Source of the DNA: Marinobacter zhejiangensis
GTDB lineage: Bacteria; Pseudomonadota; Gammaproteobacteria; Pseudomonadales; Oleiphilaceae
Direction of reading: 5' to 3'
Assembly: GCF_900114775.1 (NCBI RefSeq)
Contig: NZ_FOUE01000001.1
Span: 1,116,001 to 1,180,000 of the forward strand
DNA length: 64,000 nt
Shown one piece after another: positions 1-8,040 of the stretch; within the stretch, counting starts at the first letter, position 1; each line of letters starts with the position of its first letter. The notes beneath the pieces are model-generated. The model was not told where the DNA came from. It made no database searches and saw nothing but the letters and a program-made list of their open reading frames with translations. The position numbers and the translations under genes were made by a program.

Positions 1-1713
1 GACAACCGCCAGGGGTGGCGGGTCGAAGACGTAATCACCTTGCGGCGCAACGTGGTTGGCGAACTGACCCACAGTTACCGGCTGTTGTCCCGTCTCGCCC
101 GGGGCGACGACCAGGACAGCGCAATCAGCCGTGGTGACCTGAACCTGCTGGGGCGCAAACTGTATGCGGTGTTCCAACGCAAGGCCGGCAAGGTCGAACT
201 GATCAACCCCAACCTGGCGCCGTCGCTGGCGGAGGAAAACCTGTCGTTCTATCACCAGTCCGAGCAGGGTGGGAACGGCGATGCCTGGTTGCTCTACCGG
301 GATCTGGAGAATCCAGGCGACGCCTACTGGCAGCCGGTCATCCGTCGTTCCAGCAGCCTGGCGGAACTGGTGTTGTGGTGCCAGTGCAACGGTTTGCTCA
401 ATCGTTCTACCCGGCTCAATGTCCGTTCCGGAACCACCGCTGCCAGCGTCGCGGAAGCCCGGGAGCTGCTGGAGGTGCTCGACACCAACCTGCCGTCACC
501 GATCGGCCCTCCTGGCCGGGAGGCGTTGGAACAGCCGGTTCGACCGCTACGCATCCTGTTGCTGGTGAATGTCGGTCTGGATCCTCAGGCTCGGTTCACC
601 GAGCGAGGTTTGCAAAAGCTCAGTAGCCGGAACGACTCGCTGGGGTTCAGTGGTGGTCGCGAGAACCTTGTGCGGACGATTGATCAGGTCACGTTCAACT
701 CCTGGTGTGAGGTGAGTCTGCAGCACTATGCCGCTGGTGACACCCTGATCCAGAGCCTGAAACATGTACTGGCGGCGGTGGCCGAAGACCCACGCTTTCC
801 GCCGAAAGTGGTGGTGCACAGCCATAGCCCCGGGCATGGCCAGGGTATCGCCCGTCGTCTGCAGGAACTGTTTGGCGACCTGGTACGGCAGTTCTTTGCG
901 GGCGGCCGCGGGCCTCACCCCCTGCGTTATGTGATTGAGGTCGATCGTCGTTACTTTGTTCTCCAGTTTGTCGGCAAGGATCCCGGATTTACCGTCGTGG
1001 ATGGGGTGGCTGGCCTGCTCGATCACCTGCGCCGGCCCCAGGCAGAGTACGCGCCGGTGGTGGTGGATCGCTATGCCCTGGTTGATCATGGTCCGTTACG
1101 GTGTGTGTTTGATAACGGAGAGCCGGGCTGCGTTCAGGTGTTCTATCAGGTGGTGGGCAAGCGTGCGCATTTGTGGGTGCTGGATGAGACCGGGTCACTG
1201 TATTGCTGGCAGCGGGAGTACAGCGGTCGTCGTTATCTGCTGACACCGTTGCTTCGCTTTCTGGATAACCTGCTTGAGCGGCGTCAGCTGCGGCAGGCGC
1301 TCAACGGGCCACTGGCGACGACGGAAGTTCGATGCTGTGAGCTGGTGGCCAGAAACGGCCGCTGGTATGCCGAGCGGCGTGATTTTTCGGCGGACGATAT
1401 TCCCTTGCACGGATTGCAGGTTCAGGCAGTGGGTGTCCGGGATGGCGAGGGCAAGGTCTGTTTTGATATTTACTGCGACGAACAGGAGTTTTGCGCCGAG
1501 GAATACGGTGACCGGTTGATCCCGGCGGTGGCCCATTACATTCATGCCCGGCGGACATCCAGCGAGTTCTATCCGGTGTACCTGACAGATTTGCACCTGC
1601 CCCATGACCTGGACCCGGAGGCCTACCAGCCTATCCTGCAGACAACGCAGTACTTGCATCATTGCGAGCAGTTGGAGCAGGCGCTGAATCGGGCACTCAG
1701 ACAACAAGGCTGA
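1..1713 (+). CDS. cyaA: Class I adenylate cyclase, C-terminal part (5' end outside window)
   Basis: The frame is open from base 1, so the gene begins upstream of the window; 570 C-terminal residues are visible. I recognise the long C-terminal half of class I (enterobacterial-type) adenylate cyclase, which makes cAMP from ATP for CRP/Vfr-type regulators in the cytoplasm. The N-terminal nucleotidyltransferase core, where the catalytic residues lie, is not in the window, so activity cannot be judged. The gene is followed after 64 bp by lptM and lysA, as in related gammaproteobacteria where cyaA lies near lysA-dapF. No frameshift is visible in the part present. The family call rests on overall sequence character, not on a short motif. 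Confidence 0.85.
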   Translation, partial: DNRQGWRVEDVITLRRNVVGELTHSYRLLSRLARGDDQDSAISRGDLNLLGRKLYAVFQRKAGKVELINPNLAPSLAEENLSFYHQSEQGGNGDAWLLYRDLENPGDAYWQPVIRRSSSLAELVLWCQCNGLLNRSTRLNVRSGTTAASVAEARELLEVLDTNLPSPIGPPGREALEQPVRPLRILLLVNVGLDPQARFTERGLQKLSSRNDSLGFSGGRENLVRTIDQVTFNSWCEVSLQHYAAGDTLIQSLKHVLAAVAEDPRFPPKVVVHSHSPGHGQGIARRLQELFGDLVRQFFAGGRGPHPLRYVIEVDRRYFVLQFVGKDPGFTVVDGVAGLLDHLRRPQAEYAPVVVDRYALVDHGPLRCVFDNGEPGCVQVFYQVVGKRAHLWVLDETGSLYCWQREYSGRRYLLTPLLRFLDNLLERRQLRQALNGPLATTEVRCCELVARNGRWYAERRDFSADDIPLHGLQVQAVGVRDGEGKVCFDIYCDEQEFCAEEYGDRLIPAVAHYIHARRTSSEFYPVYLTDLHLPHDLDPEAYQPILQTTQYLHHCEQLEQALNRALRQQG

Positions 1714-1777
1714 CCTCGCCCCCTGGCGTTGCAGTCAGGTATACTCGACGGTTATTGCAACCAGAGGGTAGTTGTCC

Positions 1778-1969
1778 ATGGCACATCGCAGGGTATGTGT
1801 GACCTTACTGATGGTCGTCCAGGTACTGTTGGCCGGCTGTGGCCAGAAAGGACCGTTATATCGGGACGCCGGGCTGGCGGTGCCAGTGTCGGAGGTGTCG
1901 CCGGCGACTGCGGTTGAGGACGACGACAACGACAATGCCGGAGCCGGAGTGCCCCCCAGCGGTCACTGA
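1778..1969 (+). CDS. lptM: LPS translocon maturation chaperone LptM (YifL-type lipoprotein)
   Basis: A 63-residue lipoprotein. A hydrophobic signal (about residues 8-19) runs into the lipobox L-A-G-C, followed directly by the family signature G-Q-K-G-P-L-Y. LptM helps mature the LptD/LptE LPS translocon at the outer membrane (established for the family). I chose ATG 1778 over the in-frame TTG at 1772 because a purine-rich GAGGG lies about 9 bases upstream of the ATG. The tail is acidic and low in complexity (D-D-D-N-D-N-D). It sits 44 bp before lysA, a common arrangement, so co-transcription with lysA-dapF is likely. Confidence 0.9.
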   Translation: MAHRRVCVTLLMVVQVLLAGCGQKGPLYRDAGLAVPVSEVSPATAVEDDDNDNAGAGVPPSGH

Positions 1970-2013
1970 TCCGCAAACGCGCTAGCCCTCTCACATTTAT
2001 TTCAGGATTACGA

Positions 2014-3264
2014 ATGGACTACTTCAATTACCGCAGCGGCGAGCTGTTTGCCGAAGACGTACCTGTTGCTGATATTGCCGCTCGTTTTGGCACCCCGGCC
2101 TATGTGTATTCCCGGGCGACCCTGGAGCGTCACTACCGGGCCTATGACGAGGCCCTGTCTGGCCGCTCCCGGCTGATCTGCTATGCGGTCAAGGCCAACA
2201 GCAACCTGGCGGTACTGAACGTCTTGGCTCGCTTGGGTGCGGGCTTTGATATCGTGTCTGCCGGTGAGCTGGAGCGGGTGATCCGGGCGGGGGGCGATCC
2301 CGCCAAAGTAGTGTTCTCCGGTGTTGGCAAACAGCCTTGGGAAATGCGTAAGGCGCTGGAAGCGGGCGTTCACTGTTTCAACGTGGAGTCTGACACCGAA
2401 CTGGACCGGCTCAATGAAGTTGCCGGTGAGCTGGGTGTGCGGGCGCCGGTGTCCCTGCGGGTCAACCCGGACGTCGATGCGGGTACCCACCCTTACATTT
2501 CCACGGGTCTTAAAGAAAACAAGTTTGGCGTGGACATTGGTCAGGCGCCGGACATCTATGCCCGCGCAAACGCCATGCCCAACCTTGAGGTGATTGGCGT
2601 TGACTGTCATATCGGCTCCCAGCTGACCACGGTCGAGCCGTTTCTGGATGCTCTGGACCGGGTGCTGGCGTTGATTGACCAGCTGGCCGAACAGGGTATC
2701 CGTATTCGCCATCTGGACATGGGCGGCGGGCTGGGTGTCCGCTACAACCAGGAACAGCCACCGGAGCCGGCCGAATATGTGGCGAAGCTGGCGGAACGCC
2801 TGGGTGACCGGGATCTCAAACTGGTGCTGGAGCCGGGCCGCTCGATTGCAGCCAATGCCGGTATCCTGGTTACCAAGGTGGAGTTCCTGAAGTGCACTGA
2901 TCAGCGCAATTTTGCCATCATTGATGCTGCTATGAATGACCTGATTCGTCCGGCGCTGTACAGCGCGTGGCAGGAAATTGTTCCGGTGGTGCAGCGGGAT
3001 GATGTGGAAGAAAAAGCCTGGGACCTGGTGGGGCCGGTGTGTGAAACCGGTGATTTCCTCGGCAAGGACAGAGCGCTCAGCCTGGCGCCGGGCGACTTGC
3101 TGGCGGTTCGCTCGGCGGGCGCCTACGGGTTTGTGATGGCGTCCAACTACAACACCCGCAACCGCCCGCCGGAACTGATGGTGGACGGCGACCAGGTCCA
3201 TGTGGTTCGTCGCCGGGAAACCCTCGACGACCAGCTGGCCCCTGAAAGTTGCCTGCCGGAGTGA
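2014..3264 (+). CDS. lysA: Diaminopimelate decarboxylase
   Basis: A 416-residue PLP enzyme that converts meso-diaminopimelate to L-lysine, the last lysine step, in the cytoplasm. Visible signatures of the Orn/DAP/Arg decarboxylase fold type III family: the PLP lysine in Y-A-V-K-A-N (K60), the glycine-rich phosphate loop M-G-G-G-L-G near 235, the C-E-T-G-D motif at about 343 that supplies a residue of the partner subunit's active site, and the C-terminal Y-N-T-R-N-R-P segment. The length is usual for the family. It lies between lptM and dapF, 8 bp before the dapF start, so the two enzymes that act on meso-DAP are in one operon. Confidence 0.96.
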   Translation: MDYFNYRSGELFAEDVPVADIAARFGTPAYVYSRATLERHYRAYDEALSGRSRLICYAVKANSNLAVLNVLARLGAGFDIVSAGELERVIRAGGDPAKVVFSGVGKQPWEMRKALEAGVHCFNVESDTELDRLNEVAGELGVRAPVSLRVNPDVDAGTHPYISTGLKENKFGVDIGQAPDIYARANAMPNLEVIGVDCHIGSQLTTVEPFLDALDRVLALIDQLAEQGIRIRHLDMGGGLGVRYNQEQPPEPAEYVAKLAERLGDRDLKLVLEPGRSIAANAGILVTKVEFLKCTDQRNFAIIDAAMNDLIRPALYSAWQEIVPVVQRDDVEEKAWDLVGPVCETGDFLGKDRALSLAPGDLLAVRSAGAYGFVMASNYNTRNRPPELMVDGDQVHVVRRRETLDDQLAPESCLPE

Positions 3265-3272
3265 CGGTTGCG

Positions 3273-4205
3273 ATGAATCAGAACCGTCGTGGCCAGGGGC
3301 CACTGCTGACCTTTACCAAGATGCACGGGTTGGGCAACGATTTCATGGTTATCGATGCCATCAGCCAGCCGTTCCGGTTGCAGCCCGAGTTGATCCGCAA
3401 GCTGGCGGACCGGAACTTCGGTATTGGCTTCGATCAACTGCTGGTGGTGGAGCCGCCGGGGATGCCGGATGTGGACTTCCGTTATCGGATCTTCAACGCC
3501 GATGGCTCCGAGGTTGAACAGTGTGGCAACGGAGCCCGTTGTTTTGCCCGTTTTGTCCGCGACAACCGGCTGACCAACAAGAAGGTGATCCGGGTTCAGA
3601 CCGCCAAGGGTGTGATTGAACTGAGAATCGGCCGTGAAGGTCTGGTAACCGTGAATATGGGGGTTCCGGAGTTGGAGCCAGCGGCGATTCCCTTCGACGC
3701 AGACGCGGCTCAGACCACCTATACGATTGCAGCCGGTGATCAGTCGTTTGAGCTCAGTGCAGTCTCCATGGGGAATCCGCACGGGGTGCTGGTGGTGGAC
3801 AACGTTGACGACGCCCCGGTTGAGACGGTTGGGCCGCTGCTGGAAAGCCACCCGGCATTCCCGGCGCGGGCCAACATCGGTTTTCTTCAAGTGGTCGACC
3901 GTCGTCATGCTCGCCTGAGGGTGTTTGAACGTGGCGTTGGGGAGACTCTGGCCTGTGGCACCGGCGCCTGCGCGGCGGTTGTGGCGGGACGCCTGCGTGG
4001 CCTGCTCGACGAGCGGGTGGAGGTGGTGTTGCCCGGCGGCCGGCTGATCATAGAATGGTCGGGGGAAGGGGCCCCTGTTATGATGGAAGGCCCTGCTACA
4101 ACGGTGTTTGAGGGGCAGCTGCGGCTGCCTTCGGAGGGGGCTTCCCCCCGTCCCCGGAAAAACAAAAAGCCCAGCGAGCGCAAAAAGAAAGGGCACGGTG
4201 GCTGA
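3273..4205 (+). CDS. dapF: Diaminopimelate epimerase with basic C-terminal tail
   Basis: A 310-residue epimerase that interconverts LL- and meso-diaminopimelate, feeding both peptidoglycan and lysine. The two catalytic cysteines are visible in C-G-N-G-A-R (C84) and C-G-T-G-A (C228). I took ATG 3273, with GGAG at 3258-3261 upstream; an in-frame TTG at 3249 would overlap lysA. The family normally ends soon after the F-E-G-Q strand (about 275 residues). Here roughly 25-30 extra residues follow, rich in K, R, P and S, so the tail is probably disordered and basic. The next gene starts 18 bp downstream. The function is certain; the tail is unexplained. Confidence 0.95.
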   Translation: MNQNRRGQGPLLTFTKMHGLGNDFMVIDAISQPFRLQPELIRKLADRNFGIGFDQLLVVEPPGMPDVDFRYRIFNADGSEVEQCGNGARCFARFVRDNRLTNKKVIRVQTAKGVIELRIGREGLVTVNMGVPELEPAAIPFDADAAQTTYTIAAGDQSFELSAVSMGNPHGVLVVDNVDDAPVETVGPLLESHPAFPARANIGFLQVVDRRHARLRVFERGVGETLACGTGACAAVVAGRLRGLLDERVEVVLPGGRLIIEWSGEGAPVMMEGPATTVFEGQLRLPSEGASPRPRKNKKPSERKKKGHGG

Positions 4206-4223
4206 ACAGGTAAGGAGAAGTCG

Positions 4224-4970
4224 ATGACTGAGCAAACGGCCCGAGAGACGGCCGAAACACTGACCCACGAAGCGGTTGCCGAGTACCTGCGGGAGCATCC
4301 GGATTTCTTTCTCGGTCAGGACGAACTGTTGCGTAGCCTGACCCTTCCCCATGACAGCGGCCGGGCCATTTCGCTGGTGGAACGCCAGGTTCATTTGTTC
4401 CGCGAGCAACGGGATACGCTGCGGCGGGAGCTGGTTGAGCTGGTGTCCATTGCCCGTCACAACGACCGCCTGTTCGAAAAGAGCAAACGGTTGTTGCTGC
4501 ATGTGATTGAGGCCGACAACCTGAACGACATGGCGGCTGCCATTGATGACAGCATCCGTGGCGATTTTGGCCTGGATGCCGCCTCGGTCATTGTGTTTAC
4601 GGACCAGCCGTTGGCGGAAAGCCCGGAAGGTGCGCTGCAGGTGGTCAGCCCGCAAGAGGCGGATGAGCGTCTGGGAGACCTGCTCGCCGGTGACCGTGCT
4701 GTGTGTGGGCAGTTCCGTGAAAGTGAGCGGGCCTTCCTGTTCCCGGACCGGGACGAGCCGATCGCGTCGGTTGCCCTGGTGCCATTGCGTGACAACGAAG
4801 TCCGGGGCGTGTTTGCCATTGGCAGCTGTCAGCCCGGCTATTTTGATGAAAACATGGGGTCGCTGTTCCTGACCTACATCAGTGACACCCTGAGCCGCCT
4901 GTTGCCGTCGATGATGCAACGGTACTGTGAGCCTCCACTGGTCATGGATGTGGTGGCGGAGAACTCCTGA
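4224..4970 (+). CDS. DUF484 family protein (GAF-like)
   Basis: A 248-residue protein of the DUF484 family, which occurs between dapF and xerC in many gammaproteobacteria. The N-terminal third is helical and contains the typical V-A-E-Y-L-R-E-H-P-D-F-F segment. The rest has a GAF-like pattern and ends just before xerC. No catalytic motif is visible and the biochemical role is unknown. The ATG at 4224 is preceded by AAGGAG. The stop is 2 bp before the xerC GTG, so translation of the pair is probably coupled. The conserved neighbourhood suggests a link to cell wall or chromosome-dimer functions, but this is guilt by association only. Confidence 0.85.
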   Translation: MTEQTARETAETLTHEAVAEYLREHPDFFLGQDELLRSLTLPHDSGRAISLVERQVHLFREQRDTLRRELVELVSIARHNDRLFEKSKRLLLHVIEADNLNDMAAAIDDSIRGDFGLDAASVIVFTDQPLAESPEGALQVVSPQEADERLGDLLAGDRAVCGQFRESERAFLFPDRDEPIASVALVPLRDNEVRGVFAIGSCQPGYFDENMGSLFLTYISDTLSRLLPSMMQRYCEPPLVMDVVAENS

Positions 4971-4972
4971 CA

Positions 4973-5986
4973 GTGGCGAGAGGCCGTGTGCCCAGAGACG
5001 CGGAGCCGGCATCGGTAAGCGGTGAACCGACCGCGGAACTTGTTGGTCCCCTTGAGAGTTTTCTTCAGCACCTGGCGTCGGAGCGGCGTCAGGCCCGTCA
5101 TACCTGCCTGAACTACCGCCGCGACCTGATGCGCCTGGCGGGTTATCTTGCCCGCCATACCCTCCACTGGACAGACCTTGATGGCCATGGCTTGCGCCGC
5201 TATGTTGCGGTGCTGAGCCACGAGGGGCTGTCCGGGCGCAGCATCGCCCGCCACCTGTCCGCCACTCGCCGGTTTTTTGATTACCTGATCCGGGAACGGC
5301 TGGCTACGGACAATCCGGCGTTGGACGTGCGGGCGCCGAAATCACCGAAAAAACTGCCCCAGGTGGTGGACGTTGATCAGCTCAACGGCTTGCTGGACGC
5401 CGCCCCTGACGATCCCCTGGAAGTTCGTGACCGGGCCATGTTCGAGCTGTTTTACTCATCGGGGTTGCGACTGTCGGAGCTGGCCGGTATCGATATGGAC
5501 GATCTGGATCGGCAGAGTGGCGAGCTGCGGGTGGTGGGTAAAGGCGACAAGGAACGGGTGCTGCCAGTGGGGCGTAAAGCTCTGGCCGCGATTCAGGCGT
5601 GGTTGCCGGTTCGCCAGGGCCTGGTGGACGACCGTGAGGCGGCCCTGTTTGTGAGCCAGAGAGGTCAAAGGATCAGTGTGCGTAACATTCAGGCCAGGCT
5701 CAAACGCTGGGGGCTGGCCAAGGGGGCTGACCAACGCCTTTACCCTCATCTACTGAGGCACTCCTTTGCCAGTCACATGCTGGAATCCAGTGGCGATTTA
5801 CGCGCGGTGCAGGAGCTGCTTGGCCACGCGGATATTTCCACCACCCAGGTCTATACGCACCTGGATTTCCAGCACCTTGCACACATCTACGATCAAAGCC
5901 ACCCCCGGGCCAAACGACGCCAGGCCGATAGCCGCGATGTGTCCACGCCGTTCGATGAAGCACCGGGAAACGACTATAGTTCGTAA
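4973..5986 (+). CDS. xerC: Tyrosine recombinase XerC
   Basis: A 337-residue site-specific recombinase that, with XerD and FtsK, resolves chromosome dimers at dif. The catalytic set of tyrosine recombinases is present: R166 in G-L-R-L-S-E-L, H259-x-x-R262 in H-L-L-R-H-S-F, the G-H-A-D-I-S-T-T helix, and the nucleophile Y294 in V-Y-T-H. The N-terminal SAM-like DNA-binding domain starts near residue 25. The first ~25 residues (read from GTG 4973) look unstructured, and the family often starts closer to the L-E-S-F-L-Q-H-L segment, so the true start may be slightly later. Context (lysA-dapF-DUF484-xerC) supports XerC rather than XerD. Confidence 0.93.
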   Translation: MARGRVPRDAEPASVSGEPTAELVGPLESFLQHLASERRQARHTCLNYRRDLMRLAGYLARHTLHWTDLDGHGLRRYVAVLSHEGLSGRSIARHLSATRRFFDYLIRERLATDNPALDVRAPKSPKKLPQVVDVDQLNGLLDAAPDDPLEVRDRAMFELFYSSGLRLSELAGIDMDDLDRQSGELRVVGKGDKERVLPVGRKALAAIQAWLPVRQGLVDDREAALFVSQRGQRISVRNIQARLKRWGLAKGADQRLYPHLLRHSFASHMLESSGDLRAVQELLGHADISTTQVYTHLDFQHLAHIYDQSHPRAKRRQADSRDVSTPFDEAPGNDYSS

Positions 5987-6055
5987 CCATAAGCATACGC
6001 TCCGGGCCAAGATCACTTTTTAGATAACGGAAGTTCAACTGCACAGGGGAGTTGC

Positions 6056-7729
6056 ATGTCGTCAGAAGATTCCTGGAAAGCCAAGTACCTGCAGGAACAG
6101 GAATATCGGGAAATCAGCGAGCAGGCCTGGGAGTCGGAGCGCCATCTGCTCGGTCGGTTGCTGGTTCGGACGAGCCTGGCATCACAAGGCCAGAGTCAGA
6201 CGCTGGATTTGCTGTTGACGCAGTTGCGGGATGGTTTGAGGCAGAGTTCTTCTGACCTGGGCGGTTTGCGGAAACTGCAGGAGGCCATTGACCTGCAGTT
6301 AACCGAGCTTGATGACGAGCAAGCTGCCCAACGCGGCAAGCTGGCCGAGCGGGTAGAGCAGTTGATTGGCGTGGCCCAGGCAAACCCCATGTTTGCCGAG
6401 GAGAAAGATCGTCTGAAGGCGCTTGAGATGCGCTGGCATCAGCCGGTGACCCAGTCCAGTCAGTGGGCTCCTTGGTTCACGGAGCTGGCCGAACTGATGG
6501 TCCGGGCCCTGGCGAGTGAGGGCAACGGCGTCACGGAGCGCTCCGGCCTTTTGGGGCGGCTGTTTCGTAGCGGGCGTGATGAGTCGAATGACGGCAAACC
6601 CGGGCCTGCAGCTGCCACTGAACGAGCGGAGACTCGGCCGGGGGCGTGCGCTGAGGATCTGGAACAGCGAATCCAGATTGCCCGGCGAATATCCGAATTG
6701 CTCGGGCAGATGCTGTCGCAGCTCACTCTTGATGTTTCCGCCCACGCCCGTGCCGAGATCCTGCGTAACCATCTGGCTGAGAGCAATGACTGGCAGGAGC
6801 TGCGGGAATCGCTCAACGAGGTTGCTGATTTGTTGATCCTGGCGATCAAACGGGGGCAACAGGAGTTCGAGGCGTTCCTCAAGCGGCTGGATGAGCGGTT
6901 GCTGGCCTTGCAGGATCACTTTGTCGACCAGACCGATATTCTGGCCGGGGCAGAATGTGCCGCCCGGGCATTTGATGAGGGCCTGCGCAGTGAGCTTCGG
7001 GCGCTGGGCGAAGAGGTCGATGCCAGTAACGATGTGAGCGAACTGAAACGTTCAGTGAGCCAGCACCTGGAATCTATTTCTGACGCTGTATTCCGTTATC
7101 GGGAAGAGGAGTGCCAACGGGAGCGGCGCCTGTCGGAGCAGCTTCAGGCAATGAAAGAAAAGGTGATCGCGCTGGAAGCCCACTCGGAACAGATCAAGGT
7201 ACGCCTGAAGGAAGAGCGAAACCGGGCGTTGACGGACGTGCTGACCCAGCTGCCAAACCGAGAAGCCTGGCAGCAGCGCATGTCGTTTGAAATGGCGCGT
7301 TGGGAACGCTATGGCCACCCGGTGACCATCGGCGTGCTCGACATTGATCACTTCAAGCGCATCAATGACTCTTACGGCCACAAGGCGGGGGACCGGGTTA
7401 TCCAGCTGGTGGCGAAAACCCTGGAGGGGCGATTGCGGGCCACCGACTTTATTGCTCGATATGGCGGTGAGGAGTTTGTCCTTATGATGCCTGAAACCAC
7501 GACTGATACGGCAAAGGCGGTGTTGGATGACCTACGCGGCCAGGTTGCCGAGTTGCCATTTCATTTTCGCGGAGAGCCCGTTACGATCACCTTTTCCGCC
7601 GGTTTGACGGACCTCCGCACTGGCGATGACCAGGACTCGGTCTTCGACCGGGCGGACAAGGTGCTTTATGACGCCAAGAGCGGAGGGCGCAACCGGGTGT
7701 GTGCTGACGTGGTGGACGCTGGCGCCTAA
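6056..7729 (+). CDS. Diguanylate cyclase with long coiled-coil N-terminus
   Basis: A 557-residue cytoplasmic protein. The last ~170 residues form a GGDEF domain: N-x-x-D-x-F-K-type segment (D-I-D-H-F-K-R-I-N-D), active-site G-G-E-E-F at 470-474, and an RxxD inhibitory site R461-A-T-D464 exactly five residues before it. This predicts an active, product-inhibited cyclic-di-GMP synthase. Residues 1-390 have no membrane segment or recognised sensor; they are rich in E, L, Q and R and predicted to be helical or coiled coil, probably a dimerisation or protein-binding region. ATG 6056 has GGGGAG just upstream. The stop overlaps that of the convergent DUF2789 gene by 4 bases. Its input signal is unknown. 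Confidence 0.9.
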   Translation: MSSEDSWKAKYLQEQEYREISEQAWESERHLLGRLLVRTSLASQGQSQTLDLLLTQLRDGLRQSSSDLGGLRKLQEAIDLQLTELDDEQAAQRGKLAERVEQLIGVAQANPMFAEEKDRLKALEMRWHQPVTQSSQWAPWFTELAELMVRALASEGNGVTERSGLLGRLFRSGRDESNDGKPGPAAATERAETRPGACAEDLEQRIQIARRISELLGQMLSQLTLDVSAHARAEILRNHLAESNDWQELRESLNEVADLLILAIKRGQQEFEAFLKRLDERLLALQDHFVDQTDILAGAECAARAFDEGLRSELRALGEEVDASNDVSELKRSVSQHLESISDAVFRYREEECQRERRLSEQLQAMKEKVIALEAHSEQIKVRLKEERNRALTDVLTQLPNREAWQQRMSFEMARWERYGHPVTIGVLDIDHFKRINDSYGHKAGDRVIQLVAKTLEGRLRATDFIARYGGEEFVLMMPETTTDTAKAVLDDLRGQVAELPFHFRGEPVTITFSAGLTDLRTGDDQDSVFDRADKVLYDAKSGGRNRVCADVVDAGA

Positions 7730-7959
7730 TGGCGCAGCATGGCGTCCAGTTCGTCGATTAGCTCGGCCCAATCCGAGTCGTCAGCCAACCCTTCGCGGAG
7801 GAAGTTGGCCTGGCTCTCGCTCCAGAAAGGTGCATCGGCCAGGGTGAGCTCCCTGGGAAGCGGTCCGTACCGGGTGACAAACTGAGTGATGCTGGCGTCA
7901 TCCGAGGCCAGGCCCAACTGCTCAAACAGGGTGCCCAAAGAACGCTTGCTGATATCCAT
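7726..7959 (-). CDS. DUF2789 family small protein
   Basis: A 77-residue acidic protein that begins M-D-I-S-K-R-S-L-G-T-L-F and continues L-G-L-A-S-D-D-A-S-I, which matches my memory of the DUF2789 family. It contains a W-S-E-S-Q-A-x-F-L segment and ends with D-E-L-D-A-M-L. No catalytic motif, signal or membrane segment is visible; the protein is probably helical and cytoplasmic. It converges on the diguanylate cyclase, the two stop codons sharing CTAA at 7726-7729. The family has no established function. It lies alone on the minus strand between two signalling genes. Confidence 0.8.
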   Translation of the reverse strand: MDISKRSLGTLFEQLGLASDDASITQFVTRYGPLPRELTLADAPFWSESQANFLREGLADDSDWAELIDELDAMLRH

Positions 7960-8040
7960 GGTGGAGTCCTTCGTCTCGATGGTGCTTTTTTCTGAGTGCC
8001 TTTCTGTTTTTCAATGTAGTGGAAGTGATGGGGATATCCA

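Noticed and set aside
3147..5012. A 621-codon open frame on the minus strand opposite lysA, dapF and DUF484 (and similar long antisense frames opposite other genes).
   Set aside because: It is a by-product of high GC codon use; the plus-strand genes are recognised families and the antisense protein has no family resemblance or ribosome site.
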